A DNA stretch of 64,000 bases. It comes from Tessaracoccus sp. OS52 (GTDB lineage: Bacteria > Actinomycetota > Actinomycetes > Propionibacteriales > Propionibacteriaceae). The position numbers were made by a program, and so were the translations under genes. A model generated the notes under the pieces. That model saw nothing but the letters and a program-made list of their open reading frames with translations, searched no databases and was not told where the DNA came from. Numbering within the stretch: the first letter of the stretch is position 1; each line of letters begins with the position of its first letter. Shown here in pieces: positions 26,068-35,414 of this stretch. Location: contig NZ_JAJEWM010000001.1 in assembly GCF_020687685.1 (NCBI RefSeq), positions 1-64,000 on the forward strand, in the 5' to 3' direction.

Positions 26068-26955
26068 TCATGGACGGCGGAGATCGAACTTCGACAGCGG
26101 CTCGGGACCGGCCACCACCCGTCGGGTCACCTGCAGGATCGCGTCCTCGTTCGGGTCGACGCGCCACCGGACGAGAGCGATGGTCCCGTCGGCGATCTCG
26201 AGGGCGGTGATGTGCGACGGGTAGACGCAGCTTCCCGAGTTGAAGTAGGGCATCGCGTTCTCGCGTGGGAACCGCTCGCGGTGGGTGTGGCCGCAGATCA
26301 GGGCCATTCGGTTCTGGCGGATCCACTTCACGTAGTTGCGCTCCACCTTGTGACGTTTGTCGGAGTTGGCCACGGGGCTGGTGGGGCTGTGGAACCCGAA
26401 CGCGTGGGCATACCTCCAGAACGCGCGCATCATGAACCTGCTGAACCGCCACGCCTGGTCGTTGGGGAAGTCGCCCTGGTGTCCGTGCACCACCAGGATG
26501 TCCTGACCCGTCTCGCGGTGCCGGAACACGACCGCCTCCACCGGCTCCAGCCCGGTGAAGAATGGCTCGTCCTCTCCGGTGGCCACGTTCTTCGCGGTCC
26601 ACAGGCGCTCCCGGACGTAGCCTGGGGCCCTCAGCGCAAGGTCGTGGTTGCCCCACATCCGGATCAGCCGGCCCGCGTGGTGGAACTGGAGCAGTTGCTC
26701 CCACACGGCGCGGTTGGCTCTGATGATGTGCTTGTAGTCGTGTTCCCAGAGTTCGTCGCCGTCGCCGGCCTCCACGTAGGTGAAGCCGTTTCTCCAGTAG
26801 TGGTCCATCGCTGCCGTGAACGTGTTCTTGTTCTTCAGGAACTCGTCGGACTTGGAACCGTCACCGCGATGGCAGTCGCTCATGATCACGAACCGTGAGG
26901 TGTCGTCGATCACCTCGACGCGGGCGTCTCTGTAGGCCTCCGTCAGGCGTGTCAT
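26068..26955 (-). CDS. calcineurin-like metallophosphoesterase
   Basis: About 295 residues from the ATG at 26955 (longer in-frame starts exist to 27051). Metallophosphatase ligands: IMSDCHRGDG (DxH), EAGDGDELWE (GD), MWGNHDLAL (GNHD), VVHGHQGDF, and CGHTHRERFP (GHTH). The set is complete, so it is likely active. The layout resembles UDP-2,3-diacylglucosamine-hydrolase-like and uncharacterised metallophosphoesterases. Substrate unknown. No signal peptide. Confidence 0.88.
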   Translation of the reverse strand: MTRLTEAYRDARVEVIDDTSRFVIMSDCHRGDGSKSDEFLKNKNTFTAAMDHYWRNGFTYVEAGDGDELWEHDYKHIIRANRAVWEQLLQFHHAGRLIRMWGNHDLALRAPGYVRERLWTAKNVATGEDEPFFTGLEPVEAVVFRHRETGQDILVVHGHQGDFPNDQAWRFSRFMMRAFWRYAHAFGFHSPTSPVANSDKRHKVERNYVKWIRQNRMALICGHTHRERFPRENAMPYFNSGSCVYPSHITALEIADGTIALVRWRVDPNEDAILQVTRRVVAGPEPLSKFDLRRP

Positions 26956-27245
26956 CGTCTTCACAGGAATCACCGCCAGTCTTCGTTGGGTTCTTCGATC
27001 ATAGGTCTGTGGTGCCGTGGTCGTCGGCGAGCCAGGCGACTCAGCGACCACCGACCTTCAGTTGGGGGTCCTATGGGCTTACCGGCGGCCGCACGTCGTG
27101 TGCGAGTCCTTGGCCTTGCGACGCTCCGGCGCCGCTCGCTCCACCCCGGCGAAGCCACGGAGGCGTGGCGGTTGGTGGAGGATCTGTTCGAACGGTACGA
27201 GGAGGAGATTCTCGACCTGCTCGCAGATCTGGCCCCTCCATTGAC

Positions 27246-28556
27246 TCAGTACTTCCCAGATGAAGGTTGCTGGGGGAGTGCTGGCACGCCACGGTTGGGC
27301 GCTGCGACGCGAGTATCGAACTGCGTGCTCGCCAGGGAACACTCGGACAACGTGACGAGGTCGAGGACCTCTCGGGCGACGTAGGCCTTGGCTCCGCGCT
27401 CGATGGAGCTCGTGGTCAGGATCCCGGCCTGGCGCAACTCGTCGAGAGCGGAACTGGCCGCGGGGAATGACGTGCCGAGGATGCGTGCGAGCGTCGTCGC
27501 TGTGGTCACTGGCGCCTCAGGCAGTTGGCGCAGCAACCTCGCCACCGCAGAGCCCGCCCGGGGTGTCGGACGTAGGCCGACGGAGGCGCGATGGGCGGTG
27601 AGCCGCTCCTGCCAGCTCTGGCGCAGCTCCGCGATCTGCTGGACGAGCCTCTCGGATTGCTGCACGGCGATGTGGGCTGCCTCGACGAATGTCTCCAGCC
27701 ATTCGTTGACGGCGGCGCTCGCCTGCGCGCTTCCGGCTGGCGCAGTGTGACGGAAGGTCGTCAGTCCCGCGATGTAGCGGTCTCGCAGAGTGGCGAGAAC
27801 CAGGCTGATCGGGACCACCGCTCGGCTGGTCAGCCCACGGCGCGCGAGCACCGTATGGATCAGTGCCCGACCGACCCGACCATTGCCGTCGGTGAAGGGG
27901 TGGATGGTCTCGAACTGCGCGTGGATCACGGCGGCCTGGATGAGGGGGGCATGCGCGGCCCCGTTCAGGTAGTCGACAAGGTCGGCCATGAGTTCTGGCA
28001 CCCGCTCAGGAGCCGGCGGAATGAACACCGCACCGATAGGGGTCCAGGCCGAGGTTCCGATCCAGTTCTGGACTTTCCGGAGTCCGTGGTGGCGAGGTTC
28101 CTCGGGCAACAGAGCCCGGTGAAGTCCGACGACGTGTTCGACAGTGAGTGAATCGGCATCAACCAACTCGGTCGTGGCGTCACGCACGATCGTCATGTTG
28201 TTCGCGACCATCCTGGCTTGGGCGCCAATGCCTCTGATCGTCTCCGACTGTCCGAGTTCTGCGAGTGCAACCTCCTGCGCGGAGGGGGCGATCCCTTCTA
28301 TTCGCGAGCTCGCGATGGCCTCCGATCTCAGGAGGAACCGAGCGATTCCCGCGAGTCCGTCAGCCTCGGGTCCGTCGAGTGCTCGGACGCCCCGCTCGGC
28401 GAGCGTGACCTGCCGGGAGAGAACGCCGTTGACCGCCAGCGCAACGCCATCGAGGTAATCCGGTATGTACCGCTGGTACCGGCCCGACAGCTGGTCACTC
28501 CTGGGAAGGCCGGAATGGACCGTGGCCTCCCACAGTGCCTCCTCCCAAGTTGCCAT
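27246..28556 (-). CDS. Fic-family protein (probable AMP transferase) with winged-helix tail
   Basis: 436 residues from ATG 28556, with AAAGGAAA upstream. N-terminal Fic_N region (RYQRYIPDYLDGVALAV), the inhibitory motif SSRIEG (class II, autoinhibited type), then the Fic core HPFTDGNGRVGR at about 210-221. The C-terminal winged helix (TTATTLARILGTSFPAASSALDELRQAGILTTSS) probably binds DNA or partners. Transfers AMP or a related moiety to hydroxyl side chains. No toxin-antitoxin partner is seen beside it; the inhibitory motif is carried in cis. Confidence 0.9.
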   Translation of the reverse strand: MATWEEALWEATVHSGLPRSDQLSGRYQRYIPDYLDGVALAVNGVLSRQVTLAERGVRALDGPEADGLAGIARFLLRSEAIASSRIEGIAPSAQEVALAELGQSETIRGIGAQARMVANNMTIVRDATTELVDADSLTVEHVVGLHRALLPEEPRHHGLRKVQNWIGTSAWTPIGAVFIPPAPERVPELMADLVDYLNGAAHAPLIQAAVIHAQFETIHPFTDGNGRVGRALIHTVLARRGLTSRAVVPISLVLATLRDRYIAGLTTFRHTAPAGSAQASAAVNEWLETFVEAAHIAVQQSERLVQQIAELRQSWQERLTAHRASVGLRPTPRAGSAVARLLRQLPEAPVTTATTLARILGTSFPAASSALDELRQAGILTTSSIERGAKAYVAREVLDLVTLSECSLASTQFDTRVAAPNRGVPALPQQPSSGKY

Positions 28557-28731
28557 CACCGGTTTCCTTTCACGAACGATGACTCTATCAAAGGATCGTA
28601 GTCTAAACTTCAATCGCGCGTCCAAGGATGCAAGGAAAGGGGCGGCGCAGCAACGTGCAGGTGCGCGTCGGTAGGTGATGAGTCTCGTTGAAGACGCTGA
28701 TATTGTCTGCCGCTCCTTGATACGTTGAGGC

Positions 28732-29781
28732 ATGGCTCTCTCAGACAGCCCGTTGGTCGCGAACGCGCGCGACCTTGGCGTCCAGTTCCTTGACAACGAA
28801 GTCAACATCTCCGGGCAGGACGCGGTCTCGTCCATCGAACTGCCTGACGACCAGACCTTCTGGATCTTCGGCGACACCCTCGAGGGTCCGTTCGAGACCG
28901 TTCGCTACCTGTCGCTGACGGAGGTCCTGTCCAACACGGGCGCGATAGTGCCCAAGCAGGACATCTCCAACGGAATCAAGCGCTTCACCTACCTCACCGA
29001 ACCCGGCGGCAAGCGGGCCCGCCAGCTCATCGGATTCGAGCCGCCCGAGCACAAGTCGACCCAGCGCCTGTGGGCCATCCACGGCACCCACAAGGGCGGG
29101 CACCTCTACCTCTACTACCACCGCATCACGATGGACCAGAAGCTGGACGTCTTCGAGACCTTCCAGCTCGACGGCATGGGCATCGCCAAGGCCGACGAGG
29201 ACTTCAACTTCGAGCGCCTCGTCGCACCTGACGGCACACACGAGTTCTGGAAGGGCGACGAGCCCGGCTTCGGGGTCTTCGTCCAGGAGGTCGACGGCTG
29301 GCTCTACCTGTGGGGCTCCGTGCAGCCGGAGGAGAAGTCGAGCGGTGAGATGTACCTGGCGCGCGTGCGGCCCGCCGATCTCGAACGACTGGAGGCCTAC
29401 GAGTACCTCGTCGCGGCCCCGACCACCGAGCGCCCCGACGTCGCGCCGGAGTGGTCGAAGACCTGGGCGCCCACGGCGTGCCTGTTCGACGACGTGCCCA
29501 ACGAGATGTCGGCGGCCTGGAACGACTACCTCGGGTGCTACGTCTCGCTGACCACCTACCGGCGCGACAACATCCTGGTCATCCGCACCGCGCCCCAGAT
29601 GTGGGGGCCGTGGAGTGAGCCGGAGGTGGTCCACCGGCCGGAGAAGACCAACGAGAAGTCGCTGTTCAACGCAGGCAAGGAGCACCCCGAGTTCGCGCGG
29701 GAAGGCGGCAAGGTCACCTACATGACCTTCATCGACTCCGAGGTCTACGTCCCGCACCTCATCGAGATCACGTTCGCGTAG
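28732..29781 (+). CDS. DUF4185-like five-bladed propeller protein, cytoplasmic
   Basis: 349 residues, no signal peptide. Opens with LDNEVNISGQDAVSSIELPDDQTFWIFGDTLEG, the pattern of DUF4185/GH43-like propellers (ISGxD...WxFGDT). Later repeats are GTHKGGHLYLYYH, GWLYLWGSVQ, SAAWNDYLGCYVSLTTYRR and GPWSEPEVV. A related but secreted protein is encoded at 40398-41576. The family is a glycosidase-like clan without a fixed activity. The last 14 bases overlap the end of the convergent esterase gene. Confidence 0.75.
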   Translation: MALSDSPLVANARDLGVQFLDNEVNISGQDAVSSIELPDDQTFWIFGDTLEGPFETVRYLSLTEVLSNTGAIVPKQDISNGIKRFTYLTEPGGKRARQLIGFEPPEHKSTQRLWAIHGTHKGGHLYLYYHRITMDQKLDVFETFQLDGMGIAKADEDFNFERLVAPDGTHEFWKGDEPGFGVFVQEVDGWLYLWGSVQPEEKSSGEMYLARVRPADLERLEAYEYLVAAPTTERPDVAPEWSKTWAPTACLFDDVPNEMSAAWNDYLGCYVSLTTYRRDNILVIRTAPQMWGPWSEPEVVHRPEKTNEKSLFNAGKEHPEFAREGGKVTYMTFIDSEVYVPHLIEITFA

Positions 29782-30946
29782 CTGGACGACGATCGGCCAA
29801 GTCGCCGCCGCCGTCGGGCCAGCGCACCAGCTCCGCGAACCGTGAGGCGATCAAGGCGGAGACGGCGTCGTCGGGATGCAGGTTGTCTGGCATGGGGAGC
29901 CGGGCGGCGTCGTCGGGCGCGTACAGGCTCGAGCCGTCCAGGTAGCCCAGGTGCGGATCCTCCCCCTGGCGGGCGGCGACGATGGCCGCCAGCTCCTCCC
30001 GGATGACGCCAAGGCTGAGCTTGCCGGCGGCGAGCTCATCGTGGCGGCCGGCGGTGGTGACCCACGGCGGCTCGCGGCCCTCCTCGAAGACAGTCGGCCC
30101 GGGCAGCGACTCCACAGGCGGGCAGCACACGGGGGAGATCACGAGCAGGGCAGTGGTGGGGTGGCCGTCGCGAATTGTGTCGAGGAAGCCGTGCACAGCG
30201 GAGTGGAACACCCGGCGTCGCATGTGGTCGCCGTTGACGACGTTGATCCCGAGCTTCACGCTGATGAGATCGGCCGGGGTGTCGCGGATGGTGCGGGCGG
30301 TGAGCTGGTCAAGCAGCGCGTTCCCCGAGAACCCGAGCGACGTCAGGTCCAGTCCGAGAAGGTTCGCGGCCACAACGGGCCACGTCGTCGTGGTCCGGGA
30401 GGCCGCGTAGCCGTGGCTGATGGAGCTGCCGTGGTGCAGCCAGCGCAGCCTGGTGCTGGGGGCCGGTGCCCGCACGGGGCGGTCGGCCCACAGGCCGAGG
30501 AGCTCGACCTCGTCGCTGTAGGGCAACCAGAGCTCCAGCTCGCGCTCGCCGGCGTCGGGAAGGCGGAACTCGAGCTCGTCGTCCGGGCCGGGCACGACGC
30601 CCTCGACGGGCCGGTCGAAGGAGAACAGGAACCGCGCCCCGACCTCCGAGGCGGCCGAGGCGACGACCTCGCCGTCGACGGTGACGTCGTACCAGGCTCG
30701 CGGCAGCGGCGCCGTCTCGTCCTCGACCATCTTCATCGCGTTGACGCGCAGCCGCAGGCGGGTGGCGTCGGTGCGCAGGGCGAGCCGGATCCCCGCGGAC
30801 TGTCCGACGGAGGCGCGCATGAACCGGTCCGGCAGCCGCCTGAAACCCTCCTCTGTGAGTCGCCGGGGCAACAGCCCGCGCGGCGTGCGCTCCACCCGAA
30901 CGGCGCCGCGGATCTCGACGTCCCGGTCCAGATCAACCTCGATCAA
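29768..30946 (-). CDS. GDSL/SGNH-like esterase of a sugar operon
   Basis: About 392 residues. N-terminal beta-rich half, then an SGNH hydrolase-like half: HHGSSISHGYAAS (block I, GSSIS rather than GDS), GFSGNALLD (block II/III), SVKLGINVVNGD (block III, GIN) and PDNLHPDDAV (block V, DxxH). These carry the Ser, Gly, Asn and His of the family, so deacylation of a carbohydrate is likely. I chose TTG 30946, 5 bp past the SDR stop; the open frame extends to 31150 but that part is antisense-like shadow of the SDR. Last gene of the five-gene minus operon. Confidence 0.75.
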   Translation of the reverse strand: MIEVDLDRDVEIRGAVRVERTPRGLLPRRLTEEGFRRLPDRFMRASVGQSAGIRLALRTDATRLRLRVNAMKMVEDETAPLPRAWYDVTVDGEVVASAASEVGARFLFSFDRPVEGVVPGPDDELEFRLPDAGERELELWLPYSDEVELLGLWADRPVRAPAPSTRLRWLHHGSSISHGYAASRTTTTWPVVAANLLGLDLTSLGFSGNALLDQLTARTIRDTPADLISVKLGINVVNGDHMRRRVFHSAVHGFLDTIRDGHPTTALLVISPVCCPPVESLPGPTVFEEGREPPWVTTAGRHDELAAGKLSLGVIREELAAIVAARQGEDPHLGYLDGSSLYAPDDAARLPMPDNLHPDDAVSALIASRFAELVRWPDGGGDLADRRPATRT

Positions 30947-30950
30947 CGTC

Positions 30951-31700
30951 TCAGCGCCCCGTGTAGAGGGAGTGGATGCCGGCGTCCACGGACAGGGTGA
31001 CGCCAGTGGTTGAGCCGGCGAGCGGGCTCGCGAGGTAGGCGATTGCGTCGGCCACCTCCTCAGCCGTGACCAGACGGCCGTGCGGCTGGCGCGCCTCCAG
31101 GTTGTGCCTCTCCTGGGCGGGATCCTCGGCGGCTGCGAGGAGCCGCTCAACCCACGGCGTCGCCGTCGTGCCGGGACAGACCGCGTTGAACCGGACGCCG
31201 TCGGCCAGGTGGTCCGCCGCCATCGCGCGCGTCAGGGAAGCGACGGCGCCCTTCGACGCGGTGTAGAGCGCCCGGTTGGGGAATCCCGTCACGGCCACCG
31301 CCGAGACCACGTTGACGACGGCGCCTGAGCCGGCCGCGATCATGTGCGGCAGGACGGAGCGGATCACCCTCACGGTGCCCAGGACGTTGACGTCCATGAC
31401 GCGGAGCCACTCGGTGTCTTCGTTGTCCAGCACCGTGCCGACCGCGCCGATGCCAGCAGCGTTGACCAGCACGTCGATCCGGCCCCAGCGCTCGATCGTC
31501 GCGGCGACCGCGTCGTCGACTGCCTGCTGGTCGGTGATGTCCGCCACGGCACCCAGCACCCCGTCGTCGCCCGGCGGTTGTTCCTCCCGGTCCACCGCCG
31601 TGACGTTGGCACCCTCAGCCAGCAGCCGCTCGACGGTGGCGCGGCCGATCCCCGACGCCCCACCCGTGACCACCGCGACCCGGCCCTCGAAACTCTTCAT
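30951..31700 (-). CDS. SDR-family sugar/hydroxyacid dehydrogenase
   Basis: 249 residues, classical SDR. Cofactor motif TGGASGIG (13-20), NAAG (about 84), Ser in VNVVSAVAVTG, catalytic YTASK (about 146-150), and the C-terminal GVTLSVDAG. Lies downstream of the FAH-family hydrolase gene (3 bp gap). In the proposed pathway it oxidises either the free sugar to the lactone or the 2-keto-3-deoxy acid at C4. The operon contains no second SDR; the other one is divergent at 34560. The D at position 36 (TAVDREE) suggests NAD preference. Confidence 0.85.
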   Translation of the reverse strand: MKSFEGRVAVVTGGASGIGRATVERLLAEGANVTAVDREEQPPGDDGVLGAVADITDQQAVDDAVAATIERWGRIDVLVNAAGIGAVGTVLDNEDTEWLRVMDVNVLGTVRVIRSVLPHMIAAGSGAVVNVVSAVAVTGFPNRALYTASKGAVASLTRAMAADHLADGVRFNAVCPGTTATPWVERLLAAAEDPAQERHNLEARQPHGRLVTAEEVADAIAYLASPLAGSTTGVTLSVDAGIHSLYTGR

Positions 31701-31703
31701 GGC

Positions 31704-32552
31704 CTACTCACCCGCCTTGACCACGCGCTGGCGCTGGAGCCCGAGATGTTCGATCTCCAGCTCCATAACGTCGCCCGGCGACAGGTACGGGAACCTCCCG
31801 GAAAGGCCGACCCCCTCGGGGGTGCCGGTCAGGACGACGTCGCCGGGTTCCAGGACCGTGAACTGGCTCAGGTCGCGCACGATCGTCGCCACGCCGAAGA
31901 TCAGGTCCGAGGTGCGTGAATCCTGCCGGTGCTCACCGTTGACGCGGCTCTGCAGGCGGAGGTCGCCCGGGTCGAGCTCCGAGGCGGGCACCAGGTCCGG
32001 TCCGAGGGGGAGGAAACCGGGGCCGCTCTTGCCCTTTGACCACTGGCCACCCGAGACCTCCAGCTGCCAGTACCGCTCGGACAGGTCGTTGGCGACGGCG
32101 TACCCGGCGACGTGGTCGATGGGGTCCTCCGAATCGCTCAGCTGCCAGGCCCGTTTTCCGATCACGACGGCCAGCTCCACCTCCCAGTCGAGCTTCGGCA
32201 TCCCGGCGGGCGCGACGAAGTCGTCGTAGGGCCCGGCCAGGGTGTGCGGTGGCTTCATGAAGACCACGATCCGCTCGGGCGGCGCCGAGCCACTCTCCCG
32301 CGCGTGCGCCGCGTAGTTCATGCCGATGCAGTAGACCGCGCCCGGGCGCGCGATCGGTGAGCCCACCCGTATCGCTCCCGGCTCCTCCAGCACGGGGAGG
32401 GACTCCAGCGCCGCCCGCACGGCGCCGACGGGGTCCCCGCCCAGGAAGGCGCCGTCGATGTCGGGGGTGATGGGACGCAGGTCGCGGGTGGTGCCGTCGA
32501 GCTCGACGACGGGGATCTCGGCACCGATCGGGCCTAGCCGACGAAAGCGCAT
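31704..32552 (-). CDS. fumarylacetoacetate hydrolase-family enzyme
   Basis: 282 residues, with AGGAG upstream of the ATG. Core family motifs: YCIGMNYAAHARES, VFMKPPHTLAGPYDDFV, DWEVELAVVIGKRA, GYAVANDLSERYWQ, and LTGTPEGVG. The Glu/Asp metal ligands (E in DWEVELAV, D in VANDLS) are present. In sugar oxidation clusters this family hydrolyses 2,4-diketo-3-deoxy acids to pyruvate plus lactate or glycolate, the likely role here. Same operon as SDR, epimerase and lactonase. Confidence 0.85.
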   Translation of the reverse strand: MRFRRLGPIGAEIPVVELDGTTRDLRPITPDIDGAFLGGDPVGAVRAALESLPVLEEPGAIRVGSPIARPGAVYCIGMNYAAHARESGSAPPERIVVFMKPPHTLAGPYDDFVAPAGMPKLDWEVELAVVIGKRAWQLSDSEDPIDHVAGYAVANDLSERYWQLEVSGGQWSKGKSGPGFLPLGPDLVPASELDPGDLRLQSRVNGEHRQDSRTSDLIFGVATIVRDLSQFTVLEPGDVVLTGTPEGVGLSGRFPYLSPGDVMELEIEHLGLQRQRVVKAGE

Positions 32553-32598
32553 GGTGTTCTCCTGGGATTGGGTTTCGGGTCAGCGGGTGGGGTGGGCA

Positions 32599-33561
32599 TC
32601 AGGTGGTGACGCGTTCGATGACGACGACGGACGTCAGCCTCGCCCCGGCGGCCAGGGTGGTGCCGGGCCCGCCGCGGGGGCGGCCGTCGGAGGTGCTCCC
32701 CTCACCGGGGAGCACGTTGCAGGGTTCCACCGCAGCGGCGTACAGCCGCTTGAACCAGGGCCAGCCGGAGCCGGAGTTGGCCTCGATCCAGAACCAGGCG
32801 TGCGGGTACACCAGCGGATCCCAGGTCAGCCTGAGGCCGAACCCGTGCGTCGGGCTGTGGAAGGTTGCGCTAGTCAGGCCCTCCTCACCGCGCTCCGGCG
32901 TGAGGTCGGTCAGCGCCCCGAACAGCGACGAGCCGGATCCCGGTCCCGGCAGGGCGATGCTGTCCGGGATTGGGCCGGAGGGGAGCAGCTCGCTGGGGCG
33001 CCCGACGGCGTCGGCGGCGGTGAGCGTGCCGGGGGCCTCGGCGTCGGTGACCAGGGTCCGGGCAGTGGTCACGACGAAGCTGTGGTGGTCCAGGAACGGG
33101 GAGCCGAAGGCGGGATGCTGGGCAAGCCTGAAGCTGCACGGCTCGGGGGACAGGTTCGTCACCACGTCCGTCACGATCACCCGCCGCCCCTCGACCTCGA
33201 CGGTGCGCAAGATCCGCAGGGGCGCGGTCAGCAGCGCGGTGCTGAGCGTTGCGGAACTCTCGTCGTGTGCCTCGACGGCCCAGCGCGCCAGCGAGGCCTC
33301 GCCGTGGTAGCCCTGCGTGACGCCGTCGTGCGTTCGCTCCGGGCCGGCGTTGGGGGCCAGCAGCTGCCACCCGCCCGGATACCCACTGAGCCACTGCACG
33401 ATGGAGCCGCCTGCCGCGAACGGGGCGGCGGTGACGTCGCCGGTGGGGGAGACGGCAAGGGTCTGCACGCCGGTGGCCAGGTCTGTCAGCCGCACGATGT
33501 CAGCACCGCGTTCGGGCGTCAGCTGTAGTTCCAGGTCCGCGGAACGGAGCGTGATGGCCAT
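32599..33561 (-). CDS. aldose 1-epimerase-family protein
   Basis: 320 residues from ATG 33561. Galactose-mutarotase fold: start TLRSADLELQLTPERGADIVRL, AQHPAFGSPF (the His of the family), PHAWFWIEANSGSGWPWF, and AAVEPCNVLPGEG (the catalytic Glu in VEP). Interconverts sugar anomers so the right one reaches the dehydrogenase. Its start is 6 bp past the stop of the SMP-30 gene (33567), so the two are likely coupled. Confidence 0.85.
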   Translation of the reverse strand: MAITLRSADLELQLTPERGADIVRLTDLATGVQTLAVSPTGDVTAAPFAAGGSIVQWLSGYPGGWQLLAPNAGPERTHDGVTQGYHGEASLARWAVEAHDESSATLSTALLTAPLRILRTVEVEGRRVIVTDVVTNLSPEPCSFRLAQHPAFGSPFLDHHSFVVTTARTLVTDAEAPGTLTAADAVGRPSELLPSGPIPDSIALPGPGSGSSLFGALTDLTPERGEEGLTSATFHSPTHGFGLRLTWDPLVYPHAWFWIEANSGSGWPWFKRLYAAAVEPCNVLPGEGSTSDGRPRGGPGTTLAAGARLTSVVVIERVTT

Positions 33562-33566
33562 ATGCC

Positions 33567-34442
33567 TCAACCCCCGAACGGGGGGATCGGAAGGCCAGCC
33601 GCGCCGTGCCCCGTGACCTGGAAGATGGATCCGGCCTCGGGCCACGTGCCCTCGTCGAGGTCCGCTGCGGCCGAGGTGACCCACAGGTGGTCCAGGTCCG
33701 GTCCGATGAAGGCGCAGCTCGTGGGCTGCGGGGTGGGGATGGCGATCCTGCGGACCTGGTCGCCGTCCGGCGTGAACTCCTGCAGCGCCGAGCCGGAGTA
33801 CTCGGCCACCCACAGATGCCCGCGGGAGTCGACGGCGAGGCCGTCGGGCAAGCCGTCGAAGGCCTGCGCGTCCACCAGAACGGTGGGGGTGGGGGTGAGC
33901 TTCGAGGTTGCCGGGTCGAAGGGGAAGGCCAGGAGCTGCCTGGCCTGGGTCTCGACCAGGTAGAACGTCCTGCCGTCGGGGCTCCAGCCCAACCCGTTGG
34001 GCAGGGTCAGGCCGTCGAGCACCAGGGTGGCTTCCCAGTTCTCGTCGAGAACCCACAGGCCACCGGCCCCGGCGGTGAAGTCGTACGCACAACTCCCGGA
34101 CCAGTACCGGCCCGCCGGGTCCACCTTGGCGTCATTCATGCGGACTCCCTCGGGCAGGCAGTCCACGCGGTGGGTCTGGCTGCCGTCGTCGGCCAGACCG
34201 ACAAAGCCGGAGGCGACGGCGGCCACCAGGCCGCCGCCGGAGCGTGGGCTGACGGCGCCCACCATCTCCGGGTAACGCAGCACCTTGGTGCCGAGCTGCC
34301 GGAGGTCCCGGTCGAGTTCGGAGCGAAGGATCTCGCCGCCGACGATGTCCACCCAGTAAACGCTGTTGGACGGGGCGTGCCAGACGGGACCCTCCCCGCA
34401 CAGCGCGCGCCGGGACACGGCGATGGTCACGTTATCGAGCAT
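33567..34442 (-). CDS. SMP-30/gluconolactonase-family lactonase
   Basis: 291 residues from ATG 34442, with GGAGGG upstream. Six-bladed propeller with SMP-30 metal ligands: CGEGPVWH (Glu), MNDAKVDPAGRYWSG (Asn/Asp), LTLPNGLGWSPDG (Asn) and GLPDGLAVDSRG (Asp). Hydrolyses a sugar-derived lactone to the aldonate. First gene of the five-gene operon (lactonase, epimerase, FAH hydrolase, SDR, esterase). The long open frame extending to 36497 upstream is antisense shadow of two plus-strand genes. Confidence 0.88.
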   Translation of the reverse strand: MLDNVTIAVSRRALCGEGPVWHAPSNSVYWVDIVGGEILRSELDRDLRQLGTKVLRYPEMVGAVSPRSGGGLVAAVASGFVGLADDGSQTHRVDCLPEGVRMNDAKVDPAGRYWSGSCAYDFTAGAGGLWVLDENWEATLVLDGLTLPNGLGWSPDGRTFYLVETQARQLLAFPFDPATSKLTPTPTVLVDAQAFDGLPDGLAVDSRGHLWVAEYSGSALQEFTPDGDQVRRIAIPTPQPTSCAFIGPDLDHLWVTSAAADLDEGTWPEAGSIFQVTGHGAAGLPIPPFGG

Positions 34443-34559
34443 GGCTTCCCTCCTGCAGTTGACGGGTAATCTCGACGGAGCAAGAGCCGGCATGCCTCGA
34501 CGACGTGGAGCAGCGGGCATCCGCAGCCCACCGGATCCAGCAATGAACGGGAGATCGCA

Positions 34560-35369
34560 GTGAGTATTGGACGCTACGCCGGTCGTGTCGTGGTCGTCAC
34601 GGGGGGATCCGCCGGGATCGGTCGGGGCGCGGTGGAGGCGTTCGCGGAGCAGGGTGCCTCGGTCGTGGTCCACGGCCTGGACGACGCGGGGGTCTCCGAG
34701 GCAGTTGCGGCGGTCACCGCCGCGGGCGGCACCGCCGTCGGCGTGGCGGGTGAGGTCTCCGTGGAGGAGACCCACCGACGGGTGGTCGAGGTGGCGCTGC
34801 GGGAGTACGGCCGGATCGACCATCTGGTCACCTCGGCCGGGATCCAGACCTACGGCGACGCCGTGACCACCACCCCGGAGGACTTCGACCGGGTCTTCGA
34901 CGTGAACGTCCGCGGCGTGTTCCTCGCCATCCACGCCGCCATCACCGAAATCCGGAAGGCCACCGGGACCATCACCCTGATCTCCTCGGTTCAGGGGGTC
35001 GCCGCCCAGAACAACGTCCTCGGGTACGCCATGACCAAGGGCGCCCTGAACGCGATGTGCCGCGCACTGGCGAACGACGAGGCGGCCCACGGAGTTCGCG
35101 TCAACGCGGTGCTGCCGGGCTCGGTCGACACCCCCATGCTGCGGACCGCCGCCGGGCAGTGGTCCGACGGAACACCTGAAGGAACCGAACGGCTCGTCGC
35201 CGACTGGGGACTCATGCACCCGCTGGGCCGCGTCGCGAAGCCGAGGGAGATCGGCAACGTGTGCGCGTTCCTCGCCAGCGACGACGCCTCCTTCATCACC
35301 GGAGCCGAGATCCGCGTCGACGGTGGACTGCTCGCCCGCATCTCGGCGCAATTGCCCGAGAAGGACTGA
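34560..35369 (+). CDS. SDR-family oxidoreductase
   Basis: 269 residues from a GTG with GGGAGA upstream. TGGSAGIGRG cofactor motif, the 'TSAG' NAAG equivalent, ISSVQG serine, and YAMTKGA as the YxxxK site. C-terminus AEIRVDGG. Next gene is the UxuA-type dehydratase (45 bp gap), so it could be a fructuronate/tagaturonate-type reductase making the dehydratase substrate (B. subtilis UxuB is an SDR), or the dehydrogenase acting on the dehydratase product. Confidence 0.85.
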   Translation: MSIGRYAGRVVVVTGGSAGIGRGAVEAFAEQGASVVVHGLDDAGVSEAVAAVTAAGGTAVGVAGEVSVEETHRRVVEVALREYGRIDHLVTSAGIQTYGDAVTTTPEDFDRVFDVNVRGVFLAIHAAITEIRKATGTITLISSVQGVAAQNNVLGYAMTKGALNAMCRALANDEAAHGVRVNAVLPGSVDTPMLRTAAGQWSDGTPEGTERLVADWGLMHPLGRVAKPREIGNVCAFLASDDASFITGAEIRVDGGLLARISAQLPEKD

Positions 35370-35414
35370 CCACGGTTCGACCGCCGAGACCAGGCGGTCC
35401 AGAGGGGAGAGATC

